Assembly (NCBI GenBank): GCA_963791885.1
Contig: CAWBUL010000005.1
Coordinates: 310,001-374,000 of the forward strand
DNA from: CAVSUZ01 sp963791885
Lineage (GTDB): Bacteria > Pseudomonadota > Alphaproteobacteria > Acetobacterales > Acetobacteraceae
DNA length: 64,000 nt
Direction of reading: 5' to 3'
Made by a program: the position numbers and the translations under genes. The first letter of the stretch is position 1. Each line of letters starts with the position of its first letter. Below, piece after piece: positions 18,884 through 28,086 of this stretch. A model generated the notes under the pieces. The model was not told the DNA's origin. It worked only from the letters and a program-made list of their open reading frames with translations, and did no database searches.

Positions 18884-20170
18884 ATGGCGAAACGAATGGC
18901 CGGTGTGACGCGTCGGGGTGTCCTTGCGGGTGGGGCAATGCTCAGCCTGCCGTGGATCGCGCGGGCCGACGACGTGAAGCCACGCGTGACGGCTATTTCG
19001 CAATGGTCGGCGGGCAGCGACGGCGAGGCGATCACCGCGCTCGGCAAGGTGTTCGAGCAGCATGGCGGCATCTGGCAGCACAACCCGGTGCCGGGCTTCA
19101 CCACCGAGATGATGAACAAGCTTCGGGCCGAAATCCTGGCCGGAGAGCCGCCGGCGATTTCCCAGCTCAAAGGCCCGGAAATCGCGGCATGGTCGAAGAT
19201 CGCGCCGACCGTGGATATCACGCCCTGGGTCAAGGCGGCGGATTTCGAATCGAAAGTCCCGGTCGAACTCGCAAAGAGCTGTCAGCCCGCGGGGCATTGG
19301 ATCGCGCTGCCGCTGCAGGTGTACCGCATCAACACGCTCTTCCTGTCCGCACCGGGAATGGAGCGCGCGAAGCTGACCAAGGCGCCGGCGACCTGGGACG
19401 AGTTTAACGAAGCCGCGACCAAGATGAAGGAAGCCGGCATGACCCCGCTGGCCAATGGCGGGGTCCGCTGGGACGATGGGATGAAATTCGAGATCGCGCT
19501 GGCCGGCATCAGCCCGGATGTCTATCGCAGCGCGATCATGCAACTCGACAGCGATGCGTTGAAAAGCAAGGAAGTGCTGGCAGCCTTCGAACAGACGCGC
19601 AAATTCGCCAACTGGATGAACCCGAACATTGCGGCGCAAAGCTGGGGCGTGAATCTGCCCGCCTTCATGAAGGGCGACATGGGCATGGTGCTCATGGGCG
19701 GTTGGGCGCAGGGCAACCTGCTCAAGGCCGGCGCCAAGCCGACCGACTTCTCCAGCGGCCCCGCCCCCCAGGACAGTGGACCGCACTGCTTCGACCTGAA
19801 CGCCGACTGCTTCATCTTCTGGAAGCAGAAGGCCGCCGACTTGCAGGCCGGTCAGAAACTCTTCGCGCAGTTGGTCATGGAACCGTCGGTCGAGGAGATG
19901 TACTCCAAGATCACCGGCTCCATCCCCGCCCGTACCGATGTCGACCTCAGCGTGGCCGGCTTCCTCGACGGGCAGCGCAACTCTGCCGCGAACCTTAAGA
20001 GCGCCATCGCCGACAAGCGCGTGCTGCTGAGCCTCGCGCACAACATGGCACAGCCCAACGGGATCACGGCGGCGATGATCGATGTGCTGACCGAGTACGT
20101 GCACAACAGCGCCATCCCGGCCGCCGAGGGGCAGAAGCGCCTCGTCGCGGCGGTGGAGAACAATCAGTAG
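18884..20170 (+). CDS. Sugar ABC transporter substrate-binding protein
   Basis: Periplasmic binding protein of 428 residues (family 1 extracellular solute-binding). The N-terminus MAKRMAGVTRRGVLAGGAML is Tat-like (twin arginine) with the cleavage region near ARADD. VFMKGDMGMVLMGGWAQG-type and TWDEFNEAATKMKEAGMTPLA segments are typical of sugar/glycerol-phosphate binders. It heads an operon with two permeases, an ATPase, an SDR and a flavin-dependent monooxygenase. Confidence 0.9.
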   Translation: MAKRMAGVTRRGVLAGGAMLSLPWIARADDVKPRVTAISQWSAGSDGEAITALGKVFEQHGGIWQHNPVPGFTTEMMNKLRAEILAGEPPAISQLKGPEIAAWSKIAPTVDITPWVKAADFESKVPVELAKSCQPAGHWIALPLQVYRINTLFLSAPGMERAKLTKAPATWDEFNEAATKMKEAGMTPLANGGVRWDDGMKFEIALAGISPDVYRSAIMQLDSDALKSKEVLAAFEQTRKFANWMNPNIAAQSWGVNLPAFMKGDMGMVLMGGWAQGNLLKAGAKPTDFSSGPAPQDSGPHCFDLNADCFIFWKQKAADLQAGQKLFAQLVMEPSVEEMYSKITGSIPARTDVDLSVAGFLDGQRNSAANLKSAIADKRVLLSLAHNMAQPNGITAAMIDVLTEYVHNSAIPAAEGQKRLVAAVENNQ

Positions 20171-20174
20171 CGGC

Positions 20175-21119
20175 GTGGACTCCGGCGCCTCAGCGCTGGG
20201 TTCGCCTCGGCCGATAGCTCCCGTGGGCCGCAGCGTGCGGGACCATCTCGCCGCTGTGCTGACCCAGCTTGCGATCTGGATCCCGCTGCTCATCTCGGCG
20301 GGATACGTCGTCGTGTTCACCGCGTGGACAACCTGGATTTCCTTCACGCCATCCACGCTGCTTCCCGACTATTCGTGGATCGGGCTGCGCAACTACCGCA
20401 CGCTGGTTCGCACCCAGAACTTCCACATCGCCTACATCAACATCGTGATTTTCGGCCTCGGCTTCGTCATCCTCACCACCGCGCTCGGCCTGTTCCTCGC
20501 CATCCTGCTCGACCAGCGCGTACGCGGAGAGAACATCTTCCGCACCATCTTCCTCTATCCGCTGGCGGTGTCCTTTGTGGTCACGGGCACGGTCTGGAGT
20601 TGGCTGTTGAACCCCGGCCTCGGCATTCAGAAACTGGTGCAGGACTTGGGTTGGGCCGGCTTCCGCTTCGACTGGATCGTGCAGCCGGACAAGGCAATCT
20701 ACACGGTGATCCTCGCCGGGGCCTGGCAGGGCGCGGGCTTCGCCATGGCGCTGTTCCTGGCAGGATTGCGGTCCGTCAATTCCGATCTGATCAAAGCGGC
20801 GCAAATCGACGGCGCCGGACCCTGGCGCACCTATCGCAGGGTCGTGTTGCCGACCATGTGGCCGATCTTCGTCACCGTCGTGGTGATACTCCTCAGCATC
20901 GCCATCAAAACCTACGACCTCGTGCGCGCGCTGACCGCCGGAGGTCCGGGCATTTCCACCACCCTGCCGGCCGTCGTCGTGTACGACTTCATGTTCCAAC
21001 GCAGCGAACTCGGCCGAGGCTCGGCCGCCGCCGTGCTGATGCTGCTGTCGATGCTCGTGGTCTTCATCCCGTACGGATTGTATAATTCCTGGCGGCGGAG
21101 GCGAGCGGCGCGGGTATGA
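20175..21119 (+). CDS. Sugar ABC transporter permease (MalF/UgpA-like)
   Basis: Inner-membrane permease of 314 residues with six main hydrophobic segments. The EAA loop reads AAQIDGAGPWRTYRRVVLP (about residues 213-231). The GTG start is five bases after the binding-protein stop, and the stop overlaps the next permease's ATG (ATGA). Confidence 0.9.
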   Translation: MDSGASALGSPRPIAPVGRSVRDHLAAVLTQLAIWIPLLISAGYVVVFTAWTTWISFTPSTLLPDYSWIGLRNYRTLVRTQNFHIAYINIVIFGLGFVILTTALGLFLAILLDQRVRGENIFRTIFLYPLAVSFVVTGTVWSWLLNPGLGIQKLVQDLGWAGFRFDWIVQPDKAIYTVILAGAWQGAGFAMALFLAGLRSVNSDLIKAAQIDGAGPWRTYRRVVLPTMWPIFVTVVVILLSIAIKTYDLVRALTAGGPGISTTLPAVVVYDFMFQRSELGRGSAAAVLMLLSMLVVFIPYGLYNSWRRRRAARV

Positions 21120-21952
21120 AACGGGCGCTGATTTATGCCTGCCTGGTCGTCATGGCCCTGCTGTTCCTGGTGCCGCTCGCCGTGGTGGTGCTGAACTCGC
21201 TGCGCACCGGACAGGAGATCGCGTCCACATCCATGATCGGTTGGCCCCGGCATCTGGCGTGGGGCAACTACGCCGAGGCCTGGGATGGTTTCTGCATGGC
21301 GGAGCATTGCTGGGGCATCGAGCCGTATTTCCTGAATTCGCTCGAGCTGGTGATCCCCGCAACCATCCTCTCCACGGCGCTCGGCGCCCTGGCCGGCTAT
21401 TCGATCGCGCTGTGGCGCTTCCCGGGTGACCAGCTGGTGTTTGGCATCGTCATCATGGGGATCTTCCTGCCCGAGCAGATGAAGCTGATCCCCTGGGTCG
21501 TGGTGCTGCGCGACCTCGGTCTGATCAATACGATCGCCGGCCTGATCGTGATCCACGTGGTGCAGGGCATGGCGTTCACCACGCTGTTCGCCCGCAACTA
21601 CTACATCAGCGTGCCCGTGGACCTGATGAAGGCGGCGCGCATCGACGGTGCGGGGTTCTTCCGTATCTTCTGGCGCATCCTGCTGCCGCTCTCGCCGCCC
21701 ATCCTGATCGTCATGGTCATCTGGCAGTTCACCGGCATCTGGAATGAGTTCCTGTTCGGCGTGACCTTCACCCAGGGCCCGCAGCAGCCGGTCACCGCCG
21801 CACTGATCAGCCTCTCCGCCGCGGTCACCAGCGAACCGCAATACGGCGTCCAAAGCGCGGCGGTGCTGATCGCGGCGCTGCCGACCTTGCTGGTCTATCT
21901 GTTTGGCGGACGCTACTTCCTGAGCGGTCTGACAGCGGGGGCGGTGAAGTAG
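21116..21952 (+). CDS. Sugar ABC transporter permease (MalG/UgpE-like)
   Basis: Second permease, 278 residues, about six membrane segments. The EAA loop is AARIDGAGFFRIFWRILLPLS (about residues 173-193, one substitution from canonical). It overlaps the first permease by four bases and precedes the ATPase by two. Confidence 0.9.
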   Translation: MKRALIYACLVVMALLFLVPLAVVVLNSLRTGQEIASTSMIGWPRHLAWGNYAEAWDGFCMAEHCWGIEPYFLNSLELVIPATILSTALGALAGYSIALWRFPGDQLVFGIVIMGIFLPEQMKLIPWVVVLRDLGLINTIAGLIVIHVVQGMAFTTLFARNYYISVPVDLMKAARIDGAGFFRIFWRILLPLSPPILIVMVIWQFTGIWNEFLFGVTFTQGPQQPVTAALISLSAAVTSEPQYGVQSAAVLIAALPTLLVYLFGGRYFLSGLTAGAVK

Positions 21953-21954
21953 CG

Positions 21955-23052
21955 ATGGCAGCGCTGAGCATTCGGGACCTGCGCAAGCGGTTCAGCACGC
22001 TGGAGGTGCTGAAGGGCATCGACCTTGAGATCGAAAGCGGCGAGTTCACCGTTCTGGTCGGCCCCTCGGGCTGCGGCAAATCGACGCTGCTGAACATCAT
22101 CGCCGGGCTGGAGAAGGCGACATCCGGCACGATCGAGATCGGCGGGCGGGTGATGAACGACGTCCAGCCCAAGGACCGCAACATCGCGATGGTGTTTCAG
22201 AGTTACGCGCTCTACCCGTCCATGACCGTGCGCCAGAACATCACCTTCGGCATGGAGTGTCGCGGCGTGCCGAAGCGTGCGCAGGCGCAGGCGTTAGAGC
22301 AGGTGGCGAAGCTGCTGCAGATCGAGGGACTGTTGCAACGCAAGCCGGCGCAGCTTTCGGGCGGCCAGCGTCAGCGCGTGGCGATGGGACGGGCGCTGGT
22401 GCGCGATCCGCTGCTGTTCCTGTTCGACGAGCCGCTGTCCAATCTGGATGCCAAGCTCCGCGTGGAAATGCGCATGGAGATCAAGGAGCTGCACCAGCGT
22501 ATCCGCTCGACCATCGTGTACGTGACGCACGATCAGGTGGAAGCCATGACCATGGCAAGCCGCATCGCGGTGATGCATCTGGGCGAGGTGCAGCAATTCG
22601 CCGACCCCGACACGATCTACAACCGGCCAGCCAACATGTTCGTCGCCAGTTTCATGGGCTCGCCGCCGATGAACATGCTGCGCGCGCGCATCGAAGCTGA
22701 GAACGGACACGCCGTTGCTGTCGCGGGAAATTTGAGGATGCCGTTATCCGATGCGGTGAGCGCGACGATGCCACAACGAGAGGTGGTCGTGGGCATTCGG
22801 CCCGAATCAATCGCGGAAGAGTACCGCCGGTTCAGCGCCGATCCCCGCGGCGCACTCCATCTCGAGGCGCCTGTCGAACTAACTGAACCAATGGGTGCTG
22901 AAACCGTGGTCGTTTTGCGGATCGGCGGTCAAAAGGTCCTCGGGCGTGTGGCGCCCGATGTCCCGCTGACCGTCGGCGAGCAAAACCGGTTCGCGATCGA
23001 CCTGCGGAAGATCTGTCTGTTCGACCCGGCGACGGAGAAACTCATCGCATGA
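21955..23052 (+). CDS. Sugar ABC transporter ATP-binding protein (UgpC/MsmK-like)
   Basis: A 365-residue ATPase with Walker A GPSGCGKST (residues 37-45), signature LSGGQRQRVAMGRA, Walker B LFLFDEPLSNLDAKLR and a C-terminal TOBE/OB domain (from about residue 240) typical of the MalK/UgpC group. Its stop overlaps the SDR start by four bases. Confidence 0.92.
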   Translation: MAALSIRDLRKRFSTLEVLKGIDLEIESGEFTVLVGPSGCGKSTLLNIIAGLEKATSGTIEIGGRVMNDVQPKDRNIAMVFQSYALYPSMTVRQNITFGMECRGVPKRAQAQALEQVAKLLQIEGLLQRKPAQLSGGQRQRVAMGRALVRDPLLFLFDEPLSNLDAKLRVEMRMEIKELHQRIRSTIVYVTHDQVEAMTMASRIAVMHLGEVQQFADPDTIYNRPANMFVASFMGSPPMNMLRARIEAENGHAVAVAGNLRMPLSDAVSATMPQREVVVGIRPESIAEEYRRFSADPRGALHLEAPVELTEPMGAETVVVLRIGGQKVLGRVAPDVPLTVGEQNRFAIDLRKICLFDPATEKLIA

Positions 23053-23798
23053 CATTTCCGACCTATCCCGATCTGCGCGGGCGCACCGTGATTGTGACCG
23101 GGGGCGCCAGCGGGATCGGCAAAGCATTTGTCCGCGCCTTCGTTGCGAATGACGCGAAGGTGGCCTTCCTCGACATCCAGCCAGAGGCCGGCCACGCCCT
23201 GCAAAGCGCAACAGGCGCGCGCTTTGTCCAGTGTGACCTGACCGATCTCGGTGCACTGAAAGACGCCATCACGGGCATCGGCAACGATCTTGGTCCAGCC
23301 TCGGTGCTGGTCAACAACGCTGCGAATGACCAGCGGCAGGATTTCGAATCCGTCACGCCGTCCGAGTTCGACTGGATGATCGCCGTCAATTTCCGCCATG
23401 TCTATTTCGCGGCACAGGCGGTGTTGCCGCAAATGCGCGCCTTCGGCCGCGGCTCCATCGTCAACATGAGTTCGGGCGCCTGGATGGGCGGCGGACCTCG
23501 GATGCAGGCCTACTCGGCCGCCAAGGCAGCCATCGTCGGCTTTACCAATTCCCTGGCGCGCGACGTCGGCAAGGACAACATCCGCGTCAACGCCATCGCC
23601 CCGGGCATGGTGATCACCGAGCGTCAGCGCCGGCTTTGGTATCCGGACAACTCACGCATCGCCGAAATGCGGACCCGCCAGGCCCTGCCACTGGCGATAG
23701 AGCCCACAGACATCGCCCAGCTTGGCCTGTTTCTTGCCTCGGATGCGAGCCGTGCCATCACCAAACAATGTCTGTCGGTGAACGCGGGGTCCCGTTGA
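23049..23798 (+). CDS. Short-chain dehydrogenase/reductase
   Basis: Classical SDR of 249 residues. The cofactor motif is TGGASGIGKAF (about residues 16-26), NNAAN is present, catalytic Tyr and Lys are in YSAAKAA, and VNAIAPGMV follows. It overlaps the transporter ATPase and the following monooxygenase region, so it probably acts on the imported sugar or polyol. Confidence 0.9.
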   Translation: MTFPTYPDLRGRTVIVTGGASGIGKAFVRAFVANDAKVAFLDIQPEAGHALQSATGARFVQCDLTDLGALKDAITGIGNDLGPASVLVNNAANDQRQDFESVTPSEFDWMIAVNFRHVYFAAQAVLPQMRAFGRGSIVNMSSGAWMGGGPRMQAYSAAKAAIVGFTNSLARDVGKDNIRVNAIAPGMVITERQRRLWYPDNSRIAEMRTRQALPLAIEPTDIAQLGLFLASDASRAITKQCLSVNAGSR

Positions 23799-23806
23799 AG
23801 CGACCG

Positions 23807-25126
23807 ATGATCTCCCTTGCAATGTTGATCGACCAGCCGACGGGTACCCACCCGGCGTCCTGGCTGCATCCCGACACCAACGCCGCAGGGTCGAACGACA
23901 TCCACCACTATCAGCGCATGGCGCAGATCGCCGAGCGCGGTCTGTTCGACCTCTTCTTCGTGGCCGACACGCCCGCCGCGCGCACCGAAAATCTGCATGC
24001 CTGGTCGCGCTTCCCGATGTACATGAATGCGCTGGAACCCGTGACACTGCTGACCGGCGTGGCCTGCGCCACAACCCATATCGGCGTCGGCGGCACCGTC
24101 TCCACCAGCTTCTCCGAACCCTACAACGTCGCGCGGCAATTCGCCTCGCTGGACCACATCAGCGCCGGGCGAGCCGCCTGGAACGTCGTGACCTCGGCGA
24201 ACGACTACGCGGCACGCAATTTCGGACATACCAAGCTGGCGCCGCACGCCGAACGCTATGCTCGCGCCGGTGAGTTCGTCGATGTGGTGAAAGAATTATG
24301 GGACACGTGGGACGACGATGCCTTCGTGCGCGATCGCGAAAGTGGCCTGTTCTTCGATCCGGCGCGCATGCATGTCATCGACCACGAAGGTCCGTACTTT
24401 CGTGTCCATGGTGCGCTGAACGTCGCGCGTAGCCCGCAAGGCCATCCGGTCATCATCCAGGCCGGCGCATCCGACACCGGACGGGAACTGGCCGCCCGCA
24501 CCGCCGAAGTAGTGTTCGCCAGCAATTCAGCACCCGAGAGCGCCAAACACGCCTATGACGATCTGAAAACCCGCATGGCCAAATACGGCCGCCAGCCCGA
24601 ACAACTCCGCATCCTCGCAGGCATGCCCGTCCTGGTCGGGCGCACGCGCGAAGAAGCCGAAGCCGCCCACCAAAGGCTCCAGGAACTTATCCACCCGGAC
24701 GTGGGGCGCTTCCGCCTCGGCACGGACCTGGAAGCCGATCTCTCCGACCTGCCTTTGGACGAACCGATCCCGCCCGAGCGCCTGCCCAAAAGCGCCAACA
24801 TGCACAAGGCGTTCTTCGACGGGATCATGAAGATCATCCGCGAGGAAAACCCGACGCTTCGCCAGCTTTATCTGCGCTACGAACGCGGTCGCAAAACCAT
24901 CAAAGGCACAGCGACCGACATCGCCGACACCATGCAGCACTGGTTCGAAATGGGCGCGTGCGACGGCTTCATGCTGCAATTCCACACCATGCCCGGCGGT
25001 CTCCAGGCCTTCGTGGACCAGGTCGTCCCTGAGTTGCAAAGACGGGGTCTGTTCCGCACGTCGTACGAGGGTGCCATGCTGCGCAACCACCTCGGTCTCA
25101 AGCGCCCGCCCAACCGCCACTCATAA
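23807..25126 (+). CDS. LLM-class flavin-dependent monooxygenase (NtaA/SnaA/DszA-like)
   Basis: An FMN-dependent TIM-barrel oxygenase of 439 residues. AERGLFDLFFVADT (near residue 40), HISAGRAAWNVVTSANDYAARNFG (near 120, shown for its family pattern) and VIIQAGASDTGRELAA match the nitrilotriacetate/dibenzothiophene monooxygenase subfamily, which needs a separate flavin reductase. The start is uncertain: ATG 23807, TTG 23794 (overlapping the SDR stop) and ATG 23771 are in frame and none has a strong ribosome-binding site. Confidence 0.82.
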   Translation: MISLAMLIDQPTGTHPASWLHPDTNAAGSNDIHHYQRMAQIAERGLFDLFFVADTPAARTENLHAWSRFPMYMNALEPVTLLTGVACATTHIGVGGTVSTSFSEPYNVARQFASLDHISAGRAAWNVVTSANDYAARNFGHTKLAPHAERYARAGEFVDVVKELWDTWDDDAFVRDRESGLFFDPARMHVIDHEGPYFRVHGALNVARSPQGHPVIIQAGASDTGRELAARTAEVVFASNSAPESAKHAYDDLKTRMAKYGRQPEQLRILAGMPVLVGRTREEAEAAHQRLQELIHPDVGRFRLGTDLEADLSDLPLDEPIPPERLPKSANMHKAFFDGIMKIIREENPTLRQLYLRYERGRKTIKGTATDIADTMQHWFEMGACDGFMLQFHTMPGGLQAFVDQVVPELQRRGLFRTSYEGAMLRNHLGLKRPPNRHS

Positions 25127-25135
25127 GGACCACAC

Positions 25136-25921
25136 ATGCTGCGACGCCTGCTGCTATGCCTGATGCTGCTGCCGGCAGTCGCGCTCGCGGACGCGCCCAA
25201 ACTCGTCACGCCCGGCGAACTCACCTGGGGATCGTCTCCCACCTTCATGCCGTTCGAATTCGTGCAGGACGGCAAGCCAACCGGCTTCGACGTGGACTTG
25301 ATGGCAGATCTTGCGAAGCGGATCGGCCTCAAGAGTAACATGCTGGGCATGGACTTCGCCGGCATTATCCCCGCGATGCTGGGCGGCCGGATTGATGCCG
25401 GCGTCAGCGGCATGTACGTCACACCTGCGCGCCTGCAGGTCGCCGACTTCATCCCCTACGTGATCGTCGGCAATCAGATCGCCGTCCGCGCCGGCAACCC
25501 GAAGCACGTCGCAGACCAACACGGCCTCTGCGGCTTGAACGTCGCGGTCCCCGTCAACACCGCCTTCGAGGCCTCAGCCAAAGCCCTCAGCGCCCAATGC
25601 GTGTCCGCAGGCAAACCCGCTATCAATCTGCTCTTGCTCCCTGGCAGCACCAACGTTGCGCTGGCCTTGGCGCAGGGCCGCGCCGATGCGGCACTGAACT
25701 CCACCGCGACCGTGGCGGCCATGATGGCGCAGGACCCGGATACATACGAACTCGCGGGTCCGCCCTTCGATGCGAACACCAAAATCGGGATTGCGCTGCG
25801 CAAGGATGATCCTGAACTGACAGCGGAGCTGAACAAGGCCCTGCAGGCCATGCACGCCGACGGCTCCTATGACGCCCTGCTGAAGAAGTGGAAGCTGCCG
25901 CCGCAGGCCTCCATCTTCTGA
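25136..25921 (+). CDS. Amino-acid-type ABC transporter substrate-binding protein
   Basis: Periplasmic binding protein of 261 residues (family 3). It has a Sec signal peptide (MLRRLLLCLMLLPAVALA), then LTWGSSPTFMPFEF and GFDVDLMADLAKRIG, typical of polar amino-acid binders. It begins ten bases after the monooxygenase stop and is followed by one permease gene; no ATPase gene is adjacent. Confidence 0.88.
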   Translation: MLRRLLLCLMLLPAVALADAPKLVTPGELTWGSSPTFMPFEFVQDGKPTGFDVDLMADLAKRIGLKSNMLGMDFAGIIPAMLGGRIDAGVSGMYVTPARLQVADFIPYVIVGNQIAVRAGNPKHVADQHGLCGLNVAVPVNTAFEASAKALSAQCVSAGKPAINLLLLPGSTNVALALAQGRADAALNSTATVAAMMAQDPDTYELAGPPFDANTKIGIALRKDDPELTAELNKALQAMHADGSYDALLKKWKLPPQASIF

Positions 25922-25930
25922 CGCGCTCGG

Positions 25931-26596
25931 ATGCGGCTGTTCCGGCCGGTCTATTTCTTCCACTACCTCTTCAGCCTGGATTTCGCGTCCGCTGCGTTCA
26001 TGACGCTGGAAATCAGCCTGGGCGCGTTGATCCTGGGCCTGATTGTCGGACTGATCTTGGCGATCGCGCAGCAGACCCCCCTCAAACCGCTGCAATTCCT
26101 GGTGCGGTTCTACATCTGGCTGTTTCGCGGCACGCCGGCGCTGCTGCAAATCGTGTTCGCCTTCAACGTGCTCCCGTCATTCGGGATTGTGCTGCCGGGG
26201 ACCGTATGCGGGATCCTGGCGCTTGGGCTGAACGAAGCGGCGTATATGGCGGAGATCATGCGCAGCGGCATCGAGGCGGTGGGACTCGGCCAACGCGATG
26301 CCGCACGCGCCCTGGGGCTGAATGAACGGCACATCATGCGGCTTGTCGTCCTGCCGCAGGCCCTGCGCATCATCATCCCGCCGATCGGCAATCAGTTCAT
26401 CGGGATGTTGAAGCTCTCCGCACTGATATCCGTCATCGGCGTGCGCGAACTGCTGCTGACCGCGGACCAGGCAGCCTCTGCCAATTTCCGCTACTTCGAG
26501 GCCCTCTCCGCCGCCGGCATTTACTACCTGATCCTGACGACGTTCTTTATGTCCGTGCAAGCGTGGATCGAGCGCGCGCTGCGAAAAGCGGCATAG
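25931..26596 (+). CDS. Amino-acid-type ABC transporter permease (HisM/GlnP-like)
   Basis: A 221-residue His/Glu/Gln-family permease with about five membrane segments. YIWLFRGTPALLQI and the EAA region GQRDAARALGLNERHIMRLVVLPQALR (shown for pattern) are diagnostic. Its 3' end overlaps the convergent ppx gene by 50 bases. The ATPase of this importer must be encoded elsewhere, or the system borrows one. Confidence 0.9.
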   Translation: MRLFRPVYFFHYLFSLDFASAAFMTLEISLGALILGLIVGLILAIAQQTPLKPLQFLVRFYIWLFRGTPALLQIVFAFNVLPSFGIVLPGTVCGILALGLNEAAYMAEIMRSGIEAVGLGQRDAARALGLNERHIMRLVVLPQALRIIIPPIGNQFIGMLKLSALISVIGVRELLLTADQAASANFRYFEALSAAGIYYLILTTFFMSVQAWIERALRKAA

Positions 26597-28082
26597 CCTG
26601 TTCCACCTCGGCGCGCAGACCGGCCGCCTGCGCCAGGCGGTCCAGCCGGCGGAACACGCTGTCGCCGCTGAACACGCCGTGCGACTGATCGAGCCGCAGC
26701 ACGAGCCGCCCTTGTTCGACCGCGATCGACGTTGCCGCCAAAACCTGCGTCGTTCCACCGGAAAGCGTATACGCCAGCCGCAGAGCCACCCCCAAGGTCT
26801 CAGCGCAATGCGCGGTGCGCACATCTAGCAACAACCGCGCCGGATGCAGGAACTCCGCATCCGTCTCTGCCTCATACCGAAGCGCAATCGCCAGCGCGAG
26901 AAACGCCCGCGCATGGTGGTCCAGCCCCAATCCCGGCTGCCTCAACACCCGCAAAAACGCCTGCTCCGCCCGAAACTCCGGATGATCCCGGCTGCCGATG
27001 TCAGACATCCAGCACGCAGCCTCGCGCAATCGCTCGGCGGCCGGCGTATCGTCCGGGAACAGCGGAGCGGTCCATTTCATAAGATGCGGCGGAAGATCGG
27101 GCGTGCGGCCGAGCCATCGGGCGTAGTTCTTACCCGCGGCGATCAGCGGATCCTGACGGCGCACGTCCTCCGGCAAAAGGCGCATATACCAGCCTTCCCG
27201 CAGGCCGGAGGCGCTGAAGACGACCCGCCCGGAACGTGAAGCGCGCAACAGTCGCCGCAGTACCACCGCGGCGAACGGAAGGTCCTCAACGCGCTTGCGG
27301 GACAGGCCTGAAATCCGTTCCAGCGTACGCTGACCGGCATCGGCCACCATGCGCCCGAGCTCCTGCGCTTCCTCTCGGCCTATGTCGTAGTGATGAACCA
27401 TCCGCAGTGGGTAGCCGACCTGCTGCATGTGCACCCGCGCCAGTGCACGGAACGCGCCACCCACCAGGTAGATATCGCGGCCTTCACCCTCCGCGATCCA
27501 TGGCACACCCTCGAGATCGGCGGAAACGATGTCCCGTGCCCGCCGCGTATCGCCCAGGGCACGATCCGACAAACGAATCACGCCCAGCGGCAGCGTCTGA
27601 CTGCGCGATGGACCCTGCGGCGTGATCCTGACCAACTCCAGCGACCCACCCCCGATATCCGCGATCAGCCCATCCGCTTCGGGAATGCCGCACAACACGC
27701 CCTCAGCGGAAAGCTCGGCCTCCTCGCTGCCCGGGAGAATCCGCACGGCGAGCCCGGGAATCTCCCGCTCAAGGTTTCGGACGAAATCCGAGCCATTCCG
27801 AGCGTCTCGCACTGCTGCCGTGGCCAAGACGTCCATGCCCTCGGCGCCCATCGCACATGCGATGGTCCAATACCGGCGCAGCACGGCGTAAGCCTGCGAC
27901 ATGCCTTCGGTGTTCAGCAAACCGGTCGCCTGCAGTCCCAGACCGAGACGCAGCACAGCCTTTTCGTTGAACACCACAAGCGGATTCCGAAGATGGCCTT
28001 CGTACACGACCAGACGAACGGAGTTGGAGCCCAGGTCCACCACCGCGCAACGTGGCGGCGCGTCAGCCAAAGCAGCCGTCAT
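26547..28082 (-). CDS. ppx: Exopolyphosphatase Ppx/GppA
   Basis: ASKHA-fold phosphatase of 511 residues that shortens polyphosphate and/or dephosphorylates pppGpp. Motifs are VVDLGSNSVRLVVYEG (near residue 14), DIGGGSLEL (near 143) and a C-terminal HD-like helical domain. It lies five bases downstream of ppk on the same strand, so synthesis and breakdown of polyphosphate are co-transcribed. Confidence 0.92.
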   Translation of the reverse strand: MTAALADAPPRCAVVDLGSNSVRLVVYEGHLRNPLVVFNEKAVLRLGLGLQATGLLNTEGMSQAYAVLRRYWTIACAMGAEGMDVLATAAVRDARNGSDFVRNLEREIPGLAVRILPGSEEAELSAEGVLCGIPEADGLIADIGGGSLELVRITPQGPSRSQTLPLGVIRLSDRALGDTRRARDIVSADLEGVPWIAEGEGRDIYLVGGAFRALARVHMQQVGYPLRMVHHYDIGREEAQELGRMVADAGQRTLERISGLSRKRVEDLPFAAVVLRRLLRASRSGRVVFSASGLREGWYMRLLPEDVRRQDPLIAAGKNYARWLGRTPDLPPHLMKWTAPLFPDDTPAAERLREAACWMSDIGSRDHPEFRAEQAFLRVLRQPGLGLDHHARAFLALAIALRYEAETDAEFLHPARLLLDVRTAHCAETLGVALRLAYTLSGGTTQVLAATSIAVEQGRLVLRLDQSHGVFSGDSVFRRLDRLAQAAGLRAEVEQAMPLFAARARSTLART

Positions 28083-28086
28083 GCAC